From contig NZ_LMJE01000007.1 of assembly GCF_001429245.1 (NCBI RefSeq), positions 473,127-537,126 of the forward strand: a stretch of DNA of 64,000 bases, given 5' to 3'. This document shows positions 11,719-21,273 of this stretch, in pieces. Position numbers and translations under genes: made by a program. The DNA comes from Rhizobium sp. Root274 (GTDB taxonomy: Bacteria > Pseudomonadota > Alphaproteobacteria > Rhizobiales > Rhizobiaceae). The notes under the pieces were generated by a model. That model saw nothing but the letters and a program-made list of their open reading frames with translations, did no database searches and was not told the DNA's origin. How positions within the stretch are numbered: the stretch's first letter is position 1; every line of letters begins with the position of its first letter.

Positions 11719-11979
11719 TCAGTCGGCAGACGGCAGACGCCGCATGGTGAACTCGATCTGGTCGCCTTCAAGCTGGCGCCAGCTCTCCACTTCCGTCCAG
11801 TAGGCGGCTTTCGGAAAATCATCAAACCATTCGCGGGCTTTGGCGCGGGCTTCTTCGCGCGTCAGGCAATAGGTCTCGCGCACGAACTGGCTGCTGCTGC
11901 GCCCGGATGCCGCTGCGCGGTGATCCGCAATGCGCTTCTTCAGGCCGTTGAACTTGGGCGGGCCGGGCATCTTCGTCAT
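11719..11979 (-). CDS. Small conserved-type hypothetical protein
   Basis: This is an 86-residue soluble, charged protein (MTKMPGPPKFNGLKKRIADH...) ending TMRRLPSAD. GAGGGA precedes the ATG at 11979, so I prefer this to the in-frame ATG at 12015. The middle is rich in Arg, Glu and Trp (EEARAKAREWFDDFPKAAYW), suggesting a compact helical fold. I do not recognise a domain. It is divergent from hemF, with about 137 bases between. Confidence 0.6.
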   Translation of the reverse strand: MTKMPGPPKFNGLKKRIADHRAAASGRSSSQFVRETYCLTREEARAKAREWFDDFPKAAYWTEVESWRQLEGDQIEFTMRRLPSAD

Positions 11980-12116
11980 GACATCCCTCGCATAGGCAAA
12001 GTTTAGACCAGACAAAACCTCAAGGCGAGTCGATTTTCATGGAACACGTGGGGCACCATATGGCAGGGACGGCCCCGACCTGATATTCGGGGATTGGAAT
12101 ACGCGCGGGGGAAAAG

Positions 12117-13031
12117 ATGCAGCGACCGGATCTGCCAAAGGAATTGCCTGACGACATCGAGGGCAAGAAGCTTGCCGCCCGGGCCTGGTTCGAAAGCCTG
12201 CGCGACACCATCTGCGCATCTTTCGAGGCGCTGGAAGACGAGTTGACAGGCCCCCTCTCCGACCGCCAACCCGGCCGCTTCACGCAGAAGGACTGGCAGC
12301 GCGAGGAAGGCAAGGGCGGCGGCGGCCGCATGTCCATGATGGAAGGCCGCGTCTTCGAGAAGGTCGGCGTTCACACCTCAACAGTCCATGGCGAATTCTC
12401 GCCGGAATTTCGCAAGCAGATGCCGGGCGCCGAGGAAGACCCGCGCTTTTGGGCCTCCGGCATTTCGCTGATCGCCCATCCGGTCAACCCCAATGTCCCG
12501 ACCGTCCACATGAACACCCGGATGGTCGTCACGACCAGCCAGTGGTTCGGCGGCGGCGCAGATTTGACGCCCGTCCTCGACCGACGCCGCACCCAGGAGG
12601 ATCCGGATACCCGCCTCTTCCACCGCGCCCTGGAGATCACCTGCCAGCGCCACCCAGTTGTCGCCGACTACCCGACCTATAAGCAGTGGTGCGACGAATA
12701 TTTCTTCCTGCCCCATCGCAACGAGCCGCGCGGCATCGGCGGCATCTTCTTCGACTGGCTCTATCCGCAGCCGGAAAAAGGCGGCTGGGACGCCAACTTC
12801 GCCTTTGTTCAGGACGTCGGCCGCGCCTTCAACATGGTGTATCCAAAGATCGTCCGCTCCAATTTCAACACCCCGTGGACGGAGCAGGATCGCGACGAAC
12901 AACTGGTGCGCAGAGGCCGCTATGTCGAGTTCAACCTTCTCTATGACCGCGGCACGATCTTCGGTTTGAAGACGGGCGGCAACGTCGAATCAATCCTGTC
13001 TTCGCTCCCTCCGGTTGTCCGTTATCCCTGA
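12117..13031 (+). CDS. hemF: Oxygen-dependent coproporphyrinogen III oxidase
   Basis: HemF converts coproporphyrinogen III to protoporphyrinogen IX in haem synthesis, using O2. The 304-residue length is normal. Signature stretches are [44 protein letters not shown] and [10 protein letters not shown], followed by [30 protein letters not shown] lies just before the ATG. No anaerobox-like site (TTGAT-N4-ATCAA) is visible upstream. The gene stands alone. Confidence 0.97.
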   Translation: MQRPDLPKELPDDIEGKKLAARAWFESLRDTICASFEALEDELTGPLSDRQPGRFTQKDWQREEGKGGGGRMSMMEGRVFEKVGVHTSTVHGEFSPEFRKQMPGAEEDPRFWASGISLIAHPVNPNVPTVHMNTRMVVTTSQWFGGGADLTPVLDRRRTQEDPDTRLFHRALEITCQRHPVVADYPTYKQWCDEYFFLPHRNEPRGIGGIFFDWLYPQPEKGGWDANFAFVQDVGRAFNMVYPKIVRSNFNTPWTEQDRDEQLVRRGRYVEFNLLYDRGTIFGLKTGGNVESILSSLPPVVRYP

Positions 13032-13202
13032 AATCAGGCGTTAACGCTCACATCGGAACGCTCACGCCGGCTCACGAAAAAGAATGGCCTAGGATTCCGG
13101 ACAGTTATGATATTTGCCCGGAAAACTTGACGGTTTGCATTGCGTTCGCCGCGACGGTTGCCCATGCTGCCCCTGCACGCAATGTGGAGGAGGAGAGTTA
13201 CC

Positions 13203-13478
13203 ATGAACCCGTCCGGCGCAGTGACCAGTGCCCGCGTGAGTGAACCCGCAGACCGCCCGATCGAGGCGCCCGAGTTGATTGATCGGCTGGCGGAAAAACT
13301 GCGAGCGTCGAGTGATGTTGACCTGCCGCATTCCTACTTCGTCGAACAGGTCAGACTGGGTCTGGCAGGGGCCGATCTCACCGACCACGCCGCCGCCAAC
13401 GCCATCGAAACCGGCGCCCATCGCGGCAAGGCAGCAGCGAACCAGTCCGTTTTTAACTGCTGGGCAAGACCAGACTGA
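13203..13478 (+). CDS. Small hypothetical protein
   Basis: This 91-residue soluble protein begins MNPSGAVTSARVSEPADRP, preceded by a strong GGAGGAGGAGAG, which decides the start. The middle (LIDRLAEKLRASSDVD, then DLTDHAAANAIETGAH) is predicted helical. I recognise no family. It is followed by a good terminator at 13509-13537, so it is its own transcription unit. Confidence 0.6.
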   Translation: MNPSGAVTSARVSEPADRPIEAPELIDRLAEKLRASSDVDLPHSYFVEQVRLGLAGADLTDHAAANAIETGAHRGKAAANQSVFNCWARPD

Positions 13479-13508
13479 CCCATACCAGATCCACCGCGCA
13501 TCCACCCT

Positions 13509-13537
13509 CGCCCGCAGCCATCTGCGGGCGCTTTTTT
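13509..13537 (+). terminator. Rho-independent terminator
   Basis: CGCCCGCAG and CTGCGGGCG form a perfect 9-bp stem with a 4-base loop, followed by CTTTTTTG. It closes the small gene ending at 13478. Confidence 0.85.
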
Positions 13538-13609
13538 GTGCGCGAGCGTCAGAACAAAACTTCGTCACTCTGGTTAGGCCTCCAGGGAGTATCCGAAGGA
13601 GGAGCCATC

Positions 13610-13819
13610 ATGAAAACCTTTGAATGTGGAACACTGGTACCCGGTTGCGATTGGCATACCCGCGCCGAGGAAGAGTCGGAAGTGGTGCGGCGCGCGGTCG
13701 AGCATTTGCGTACGACCCATGGCGAGGACATCATTCGACCAGCCATGGTCGAGAACATCAAGAACCGCATCCGCGACCGCCCGCAAGGTCAGCGCGAAGA
13801 GCAACAGACTGCGGTCTGA
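13610..13819 (+). CDS. DUF1059-type small protein
   Basis: The 69-residue protein starts MKTFECGTLVPGCDWHTRA with GGAGGAG upstream. Two cysteines (Cys6, Cys13) plus the CDW and HTR residues match the DUF1059 pattern, thought to bind a metal. The helix EEESEVVRRAVEHLRTTHG is also typical. The tail is polar (RPQGQREEQQTAV). The role in the cell is not known. It converges on cca, with 18 bases between. Confidence 0.75.
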   Translation: MKTFECGTLVPGCDWHTRAEEESEVVRRAVEHLRTTHGEDIIRPAMVENIKNRIRDRPQGQREEQQTAV

Positions 13820-13837
13820 CGTATCGCCCGCCGCAGA

Positions 13838-15097
13838 TCACTTTGTAGCCAGTTCCGAGATCCGCGCCAGAAGCCGCTCGCGGTCGAGGGTGAAGTTGGA
13901 TGCAATCCACCCCTCCTCGAGCTTGCCAAGAATCTCGCCCACCTTCGGGCCCGAAGGTATGCCTGCGGCCAGAACGTCGCTGCCCTTGATCGGCAGCACC
14001 GGCCGCTCAAAACCCTCTGCCCGCTTCAGAAGCGCTGACATCCGCCCGCTTCGCGCCATGGCCTTGGCATCGCCGCCTTCCGCCTGGCTACGGGCAGAAG
14101 CCAATTCCAGCTTCAGCACGGCGATGATGCCCTCCTTGCCGTAGCGATAGAGGTCCCGGTCGAAGGCAACGTCGGTCACCGTCTCCTGCGGTTTCGGCGC
14201 CCTTGCAAAGCGGTCAAGCGCGATCGCCTCGGCATTGGAGAGCTTCAGCCGCTCGGCAAGCCCGACCAGCCGCGCCGGATCTTTCGGGGTGATCGCTGAA
14301 AGCCTGAGCAACGCGTCCGGCGCCCAGCCCAGCGCCTGTTCGGCAGCAATCAGGCCCGGGATCGCGTCGATCCCCCATTTCTCCGTTTCCGGCAGCACTT
14401 CGGTCAGGACGCCCGACTGCCGCATCCACAGAAGCGCCCGGCCCGGATCGGGCGCACCAAGCAGCTTCTTCATCTCGCTCCAGACACGTTCCGCCGAAAG
14501 CGTCTTCAGCTGCGCCCGCGCCCGCGCGCAGGCCTTCAGGCCCGCTGCATCCGGGCGCCCCCGGCCATAATGGGCAAAGAACCGGAAGAAACGCAGAACC
14601 CGCAGATAATCCTCGGCAATCCGCTGCTCGGCATCGCCGATGAAGCGGACCGTCTGCGTCTCCATATCGGAAAGACCGCCGACGAGATCGATGACTTCGC
14701 CGTCGAGACCGACATAAAGCGCGTTGATCGTCAGGTCGCGTCGGTCGGCGTCTTCCTGCCAGCTGGCCCCGAAGGCCACCTCGGCATGTCGCCCATCCGT
14801 CGCCACGTCCCGCCGAAGCGTCGTCACTTCATAGCCCCGGCCGTCCACGACCAGTGTCACCGTGCCATGCTCGATCCCGGTCGGTACGACCTTGATCTGC
14901 TTGGCTGCGGCCCGCCCCGTGACCTCGGCCGGCAGGAGCGTCGTCGCCAGATCGATATCGCCGACCGACATGCCGAGCAGGCTGTTGCGCACGGCACCGC
15001 CGACCACCCGCGTCTCCGCGCCACCGCCGTTCAGAAGCGCCATCAGGCGCTTCAGGCCCGGCTCCTGAAACCAGGGCTGATCGGACAGATTGGTCAT
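13838..15097 (-). CDS. cca: CCA tRNA nucleotidyltransferase
   Basis: The enzyme adds or repairs the 3' CCA of tRNAs. The 419-residue protein has the class II head: VVGGAVRNSLLGMSVGDIDLA with the metal-binding DID, then RRDLTINALYVGLDGEVIDLVGG and RIAEDYLRVLRFFRFFA. It overlaps the Nudix gene upstream by four bases (ATGA), so the three genes from 16418 down to 13838 form one operon. The pairing with Nudix and DUF1285 genes is usual in Rhizobiaceae. Confidence 0.95.
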   Translation of the reverse strand: MTNLSDQPWFQEPGLKRLMALLNGGGAETRVVGGAVRNSLLGMSVGDIDLATTLLPAEVTGRAAAKQIKVVPTGIEHGTVTLVVDGRGYEVTTLRRDVATDGRHAEVAFGASWQEDADRRDLTINALYVGLDGEVIDLVGGLSDMETQTVRFIGDAEQRIAEDYLRVLRFFRFFAHYGRGRPDAAGLKACARARAQLKTLSAERVWSEMKKLLGAPDPGRALLWMRQSGVLTEVLPETEKWGIDAIPGLIAAEQALGWAPDALLRLSAITPKDPARLVGLAERLKLSNAEAIALDRFARAPKPQETVTDVAFDRDLYRYGKEGIIAVLKLELASARSQAEGGDAKAMARSGRMSALLKRAEGFERPVLPIKGSDVLAAGIPSGPKVGEILGKLEEGWIASNFTLDRERLLARISELATK

Positions 15098-15723
15098 GCA
15101 TAGAGCCTTTCGTAAAGTGTCCGGATGATCCCGGCTGTAATGCCCCAGATGTGCCGGTCGCGATAGGGCATCACGTAGAAATGCCGCACCGCGCCCTGCC
15201 AGACTCGGCTGTCCTGGCGATGGTTGTCCGGGTTCATCAGAAAGGAAAGAGGCACCTCGAACACGCTCTCCACCTCGTCGGGATTGGGCGTGATGACAAA
15301 ACCCGGCTGGACAACCGCCAGCACCGGCTGGATGCGAAATCCGGTCCCCGCCAGATATTGCGGCAGCCGCCCGACCGTCTCGACGAAACGCCGGTCAAGT
15401 CCGATCTCTTCCTCCGCCTCGCGCAGCGCCGCCTCTTCCGGCGACAGATCCGCCTCGTCGATCCCGCCGCCCGGAAAGGCGATCTGCCCGGCATGTTTGC
15501 GCAGCTTGTCGGTCCGTTTGGTCAAGATCACCCGCGCCTCGTCGGGATCGTCGATCACTGCGACCAACACCGCAGCATCGCGCAAATTCAGCTGCTCGAT
15601 TTCCAGAATGCTGTCGCGATTGAGCACATGGTCGCCATGCTCGCGCCAGGCCTGGTCAAGCGGCGCGACCTGCTCCAAGGCACGGCGGCGGAAATCCTGT
15701 GCTGTAAACAAGGCTTCACTCAT
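15094..15723 (-). CDS. Nudix hydrolase, CoA pyrophosphatase type
   Basis: The 209-residue protein has a full Nudix box (GGGIDEADLSPEEAALREAE then EEIG) and an upstream stretch LTKRTDKLRKHAGQIAFPGG. That is the signature of the CoA diphosphatase subgroup (UPF0035), which cleaves CoA to 3',5'-ADP and phosphopantetheine. It overlaps both neighbours by four bases, so it is translationally coupled to DUF1285 and cca. Substrate is inferred from family. Confidence 0.9.
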   Translation of the reverse strand: MSEALFTAQDFRRRALEQVAPLDQAWREHGDHVLNRDSILEIEQLNLRDAAVLVAVIDDPDEARVILTKRTDKLRKHAGQIAFPGGGIDEADLSPEEAALREAEEEIGLDRRFVETVGRLPQYLAGTGFRIQPVLAVVQPGFVITPNPDEVESVFEVPLSFLMNPDNHRQDSRVWQGAVRHFYVMPYRDRHIWGITAGIIRTLYERLYA

Positions 15724-16418
15724 CGGGACAGGCGGTCCAGTTCATCGGCCGGCATCACCGGAAAGACCGCACCTCCGGAGGTTAGGCAGAACATTTGCTG
15801 ACCCTCCACCTCCCGCACCTCGCCACGCGCGACGAGATCATACATCACCGCCCGTGACACCAGCGCCTCCAGCCGTCCCCGCACATGCAGATAGGGTTTC
15901 AGCTCATGGTTCTCGCCAGTGATGGAAAAGCGCAGCGGATGCTCCGAGCCGGCCTCCACCACATCGCCGACATTGGTACGGAACGTCAGCACGTCCACCC
16001 CGTCGCGCTCGCTCGCACTCATCTCCACGGCGACGAAAGGCGCGTCCTCAACCTGGATCCCGACCTTTTCCACAGGAGTTACGAGATAGGTTTTCCCGTC
16101 CTCGTCCTTGCGCAGGACGGTTGAAAACAGCCGCACGAGAGGTGCGCGCCCGATCGGCGTCCCCATGTAAAACCAGGTGCCATCCGCGCGGATTTCCATG
16201 TCGAGATCGCCACAAAAAGGCGGTTCCCAACGGTCCACGGGCGGAAGTCCGGGCTTTCCGCCTTCCGTCTGCGCTGCCGCCCGCGCAATCAGCGCGGCAA
16301 GGTCTGCCGCATCCGTGGTCGCCTTCAAGGTATCACCTGCCATGTTTGCGTCCCGGTTTTGTCTCTCTGCCATCACAGTCACGAGATAGTCATTCGAGGC
16401 GCGCTTGTCAGCCGGCAT
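15720..16418 (-). CDS. DUF1285 family protein
   Basis: The protein has up to 232 residues. The middle (PPFCGDLDMEIRADGTWFYM then GTPIGRAPLVRLFSTVLRK) is the DUF1285 hallmark, and DVLTFRTNVGD also fits. The fold is known from structural genomics but the function is not. The start is uncertain: ATGs at 16418, 16373 and 16343 are in frame and none has a strong ribosome-binding site. It is first in the operon with the Nudix and cca genes and divergent from moxR, with an 84-base shared promoter region. Confidence 0.85.
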   Translation of the reverse strand: MPADKRASNDYLVTVMAERQNRDANMAGDTLKATTDAADLAALIARAAAQTEGGKPGLPPVDRWEPPFCGDLDMEIRADGTWFYMGTPIGRAPLVRLFSTVLRKDEDGKTYLVTPVEKVGIQVEDAPFVAVEMSASERDGVDVLTFRTNVGDVVEAGSEHPLRFSITGENHELKPYLHVRGRLEALVSRAVMYDLVARGEVREVEGQQMFCLTSGGAVFPVMPADELDRLSR

Positions 16419-16502
16419 GTCGCCAATAAGTTAGTTTGATAGGATGCAAGGATCGCGCCCATTCGATTCGCCGGACTTCATCCGCCGATTGGGCAAAACC
16501 TG

Positions 16503-17528
<1,026 letters not shown>

Positions 17529-17544
17529 CGGAGGCTCTGACCGC

Positions 17545-18465
17545 GTGGCATCGATCGGCCAGATCGTCGAACAGACACCCGGAAGCGAAGTGCTGCAGCG
17601 CGCCCGCCAACGCGCCGTGCTCGTGCCCGACTGCATGGTCGAGGCCAAGCGTATCGCCAACACCGTGATTGCCGGCTGGCACGGCCGCCGCAAGCGGGGC
17701 ATCGGCGAGAACTTCTGGCAGTTCCGCCCTTATGCCGATGGCGAGAGTTTCGCCCGCATCGACTGGCGCCGCTCGGCCCGTGACGATCACATGTATATCC
17801 GTGACCGCGAATGGGAAGCCGCCCACACGGTCTGGCTCTGGGCCGACATGTCGCCGTCGATGATGTATAAGTCGACGCTGGCAAGCGTTTCGAAGGAAAG
17901 CCGTGCCCTCGTGCTGATGCTGGCACTCGCCGAAATCCTCGCCCGCTCCGGCGAACGCATCGGCTGCCCCGGCATCATGGAGCCGGTCTCTGCCCGCAAT
18001 GCCGCCGAACGCCTCGCCGCCGCCATCATGCATGCCCCGCTGACCTCGGGCCTGCCGGATACCCGGATGATCCGAGGCGCGAGCGACATCGTTCTGATCG
18101 GCGACTTCCTCGACGACGCCGATCGGGTCATGGAGCGCATCGCTCCGCTCGCCAGGCGCGGCCTGCGCGGCCATGTCGTCGAGATCGCCGATCCCGCTGA
18201 GGAAACCTTCCCCTACACCGGCCGCACGGAATTCACAGATCCCGAAACCGGTGAGAAGCTCACCTCCGGCCGCGCCGAAACGCTGCGCGACGACTATCGC
18301 CGCGCCTATCTCGCCCGCCGCGACAGTCTTTCGGACCATCTGCGCCGCATGGGCTGGAGTTTCACTCATCACCGCACCGACCGGCTCGCCTCCGAAGCCC
18401 TCGTCGCCGTCCACATGCACCTCTCGGGCATGACGCCGGCCGTTGCCCGGAGTGCAAGCCTATGA
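17545..18465 (+). CDS. DUF58 domain protein
   Basis: This 306-residue protein begins with GTG at 17545, with GGAGG upstream. DUF58 shows in RRKRGIGENFWQFRPYADGE followed by RIDWRRSARDDHMYIRDREWE. A DMSPS motif (DxSxS) matches the VWA metal-binding site that MoxR proteins act upon. It overlaps the next gene by four bases. The likely role is to connect the MoxR ATPase to the membrane partners encoded downstream. No signal peptide is seen. Confidence 0.93.
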   Translation: MASIGQIVEQTPGSEVLQRARQRAVLVPDCMVEAKRIANTVIAGWHGRRKRGIGENFWQFRPYADGESFARIDWRRSARDDHMYIRDREWEAAHTVWLWADMSPSMMYKSTLASVSKESRALVLMLALAEILARSGERIGCPGIMEPVSARNAAERLAAAIMHAPLTSGLPDTRMIRGASDIVLIGDFLDDADRVMERIAPLARRGLRGHVVEIADPAEETFPYTGRTEFTDPETGEKLTSGRAETLRDDYRRAYLARRDSLSDHLRRMGWSFTHHRTDRLASEALVAVHMHLSGMTPAVARSASL

Positions 18466-21272
18466 TGGGACTTCCGCTCGCCTTCGGCGCCCCCGCCATC
18501 CTCGGCGCCTTGCTCGCCCTGCCGCTGATCTGGTGGCTGCTGAAGCTCACGCCGCCGCGCCCGAAATACGAGGTCTTCCCGCCGCTGCGCATCCTCGCCG
18601 GCGTGTTGAAGCGCGAGGAAACACCCTCCAAGAGCCCCTGGTGGCTGACGCTTCTGCGCATGCTGATGGCCGCGATTGTGATCTTCGCGCTGGCCGATCC
18701 CGTGCTCAACCCGCGCAACGCGACGCTCTCCGGCGACGGCCCGCTGCTTCTCGTGGTGGAAAACAGCTGGTCCACCGCCGCCGACTGGGATCGCCGCGTC
18801 GAGACCGCGACAACGCTCATCGGCGACGCAGCCGGTCGCAGCCTCCCCGTCGCCATCCTCTTCACCGCCGATCAGGCGCAGGACGCCACCCCGGGCACAC
18901 CAGCCGTGGCGCTCGAAAAACTCGCCGCCGCCGCACCGCGTCCCTTGCGTCCCGATCGCGCCCGCACCCTTGAGGCGCTGCGCACCAGCTTCGCCACGGA
19001 GCGCCCCGGCACACTTGCCTATATCGCCGACGGCATCAGCCGCGATGCCAAAGACGCCTTTCTTACCGATCTGGCGACGCTCTCTCCCGCCGAATTCCGC
19101 CTGATCGAGAACAACGGACCGTCCGCCATCGCCATCACCGGCGCAAACAACGGCGCCGATGTCTTGAGCGTCAGCCTCTCGCGCCTTGATGGCACCGAAC
19201 CCCGTCAGGTCATCGTGGATGCGCAGGACCGCCAGGGCCGCGTCATCGCCTCCGGCGCAGTCGACTTCGCGGCGGGAACGACTGAGGCGACCGGTCAGAT
19301 CACCGCTCCCTTTGAACTCCGCAACGATTTCGCCCGCCTTTCGATATCGGGCATCGCCTCGGCAGGCGCGACCTACCTGCTCGATGACGGTTTCCGCCGT
19401 CGCAAGGTGGCCCTTGTCTCCGGTGACAGCAGCGACGGTTACCAGCCGCTGCTGTCACCGCTCTATTACATCGAGCGCGCGCTCGGTCCTTACGCGGATC
19501 TGGTGAAACCGGGCGAACCCGACCTCGCCGTCGCCATTCCCGAAGTCTTCAACCAGAACCCGTCCGCCCTGGTGCTCGCCGATGTCGGCCGGCTGCCGGC
19601 CGATGTCTATGAGCCCCTGCAGGCCTGGATCGAGCGCGGCGGCACGCTGATCCGCTTTGCAGGTCCCCGTCTTGCCGCAGCCCCCGCCGATGATCCCCTG
19701 GTGCCGGTCTTGCTGCGCCAGGGTGAACGGGCGCTGGGCGGTGCCCTCTCCTGGGCCGAACCCCAGCCGCTCGCCGATTTTCCAACCTTCGGTCCCTTTG
19801 CCGGCATGCCGAAGCCCGAAGGGATCCTGGTCAAGCGCCAGGTGCTGGCCGAACCGAGTCCCGATCTGGCGGGCCGCACCTGGGCAAGCCTTGCCGATGG
19901 CACGCCACTGGTCACCGTCCAGGAAAAGGGCGCCGGCCGCATCGTGCTCTTCCATGTTAGCGCCGACGCAGCCTGGTCGGATCTGCCGATCTCCGGCACC
20001 TTTGTCGAAATGCTCCGCCGCGTCGTCCAGCTGACCCGTGTCGGCACCGTGCAACCCGAAACCGGCCAGGCGACCGCACCGGCACTTCCGCCCTACCGAC
20101 TGCTCAACGAGCGCGGCGCGCTCACCTCCGAAGCGGGGACCGCACGGCCGCTCGCACTCGGCCCCGATCGCCCTGACGCCGCCACTTTCGACAACCCGCC
20201 CGGCCTCTACGGCACCGAGGATGGCTTCACTGCCCTCAACCTGCTCCCGACGGGAACAGAGCTGCGCCCGCTTGAAAGTCCCGGCGGCCTGACCGTGGCC
20301 CGCGAACCCATGGCCGGCACCGCCGCCGTGCAACTGAAGGCCGGGCTGCTCTCGACAGCTTTCCTGCTGCTGGTGCTCGACAGCCTGATCGTGCTCTTCA
20401 TGGGCGGCGCATTGGCCAGGTTGCCAAGACGGGCGGCGACCGCAGGGGTCTTGGCGGTCGCCTTTGGGCTGGCCGCCGTAATGTCTGCCGGCCAGACGCT
20501 TGCCTCCGACGCCAAGCCGGACGACGAACAAATCCTCGAGCGGCTCGACAACACCCACCTCGCCTATGTCGTGACAGGTGAAGACGACGTCGATCGGCTG
20601 TCCGAACAAGGCCTACAGGGCCTCACCGACTTCCTCACCTATCGCACGACACTGGAGCCGGCTCCGCCCGTGGGCGTCGACATCACCAAGGACGAGCTGT
20701 CCTTCTACCCGATCATCTTCTGGCCGATTTCGGCCACGGCGCCGATGCCCTCTGCCGCCGCCATCAGCCGGATCGACGCCTATATGCGATCAGGCGGCAC
20801 GGTGCTCTTCGACACCCGCGACCAGTTCTCCTCGCTTGGCAATGAAGGTGCCCCCACACCCAATGGCGAGCGCCTTCAGGCGATCCTAGCCAATATCGAC
20901 ATCCCGCCGCTTGAGCCCGTGCCTTCCGATCACGTCCTGACCCGTTCCTTCTATCTGCTGCAGGGTTTCCCCGGCCGCTATGAAGGAAGTCCCCTCTGGG
21001 TCGAGGCCCGCCAGGAAGCGCAATCGAGCAACAGCGGCGTGGCCTCCTCCGGAGATGGCGTGACGCCGATCATGATCACCGGCAACGACCTGCTCGGCGC
21101 CTGGGCGGTGGATGCCAATGGCGCCAGCGTCCTGCCCGTCGTCCCCGCCGACGAAATGCAGCGCGAGATGTCCTTCCGCTCGGGCGTCAACATCATGATG
21201 TACATGCTGACCGGCAACTACAAGGCCGACCAGGTGCACGTCCCTGCCCTCCTCGAACGGTTGGGCCAGTGA
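18462..21272 (+). CDS. Large membrane protein, BatA-like N-terminus plus DUF4159
   Basis: The 936-residue protein opens with two membrane helices (GAPAILGALLALPLIWWLLK and LRMLMAAIVIFALADPVL) linked by a charged stretch, the aerotolerance-regulator N-terminal pattern. A long non-cytoplasmic VWA-like region follows, another membrane pair near residues 630-690, and a C-terminal DUF4159 domain (DKLSEQG-like region through YMRSGGTVLFDTRDQ). It is translationally coupled to the DUF58 gene by an ATGA overlap. Together with its neighbours it probably makes an envelope complex driven by the MoxR ATPase; the exact task is unknown. Confidence 0.88.
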   Translation: MMGLPLAFGAPAILGALLALPLIWWLLKLTPPRPKYEVFPPLRILAGVLKREETPSKSPWWLTLLRMLMAAIVIFALADPVLNPRNATLSGDGPLLLVVENSWSTAADWDRRVETATTLIGDAAGRSLPVAILFTADQAQDATPGTPAVALEKLAAAAPRPLRPDRARTLEALRTSFATERPGTLAYIADGISRDAKDAFLTDLATLSPAEFRLIENNGPSAIAITGANNGADVLSVSLSRLDGTEPRQVIVDAQDRQGRVIASGAVDFAAGTTEATGQITAPFELRNDFARLSISGIASAGATYLLDDGFRRRKVALVSGDSSDGYQPLLSPLYYIERALGPYADLVKPGEPDLAVAIPEVFNQNPSALVLADVGRLPADVYEPLQAWIERGGTLIRFAGPRLAAAPADDPLVPVLLRQGERALGGALSWAEPQPLADFPTFGPFAGMPKPEGILVKRQVLAEPSPDLAGRTWASLADGTPLVTVQEKGAGRIVLFHVSADAAWSDLPISGTFVEMLRRVVQLTRVGTVQPETGQATAPALPPYRLLNERGALTSEAGTARPLALGPDRPDAATFDNPPGLYGTEDGFTALNLLPTGTELRPLESPGGLTVAREPMAGTAAVQLKAGLLSTAFLLLVLDSLIVLFMGGALARLPRRAATAGVLAVAFGLAAVMSAGQTLASDAKPDDEQILERLDNTHLAYVVTGEDDVDRLSEQGLQGLTDFLTYRTTLEPAPPVGVDITKDELSFYPIIFWPISATAPMPSAAAISRIDAYMRSGGTVLFDTRDQFSSLGNEGAPTPNGERLQAILANIDIPPLEPVPSDHVLTRSFYLLQGFPGRYEGSPLWVEARQEAQSSNSGVASSGDGVTPIMITGNDLLGAWAVDANGASVLPVVPADEMQREMSFRSGVNIMMYMLTGNYKADQVHVPALLERLGQ

Positions 21273-21273
21273 C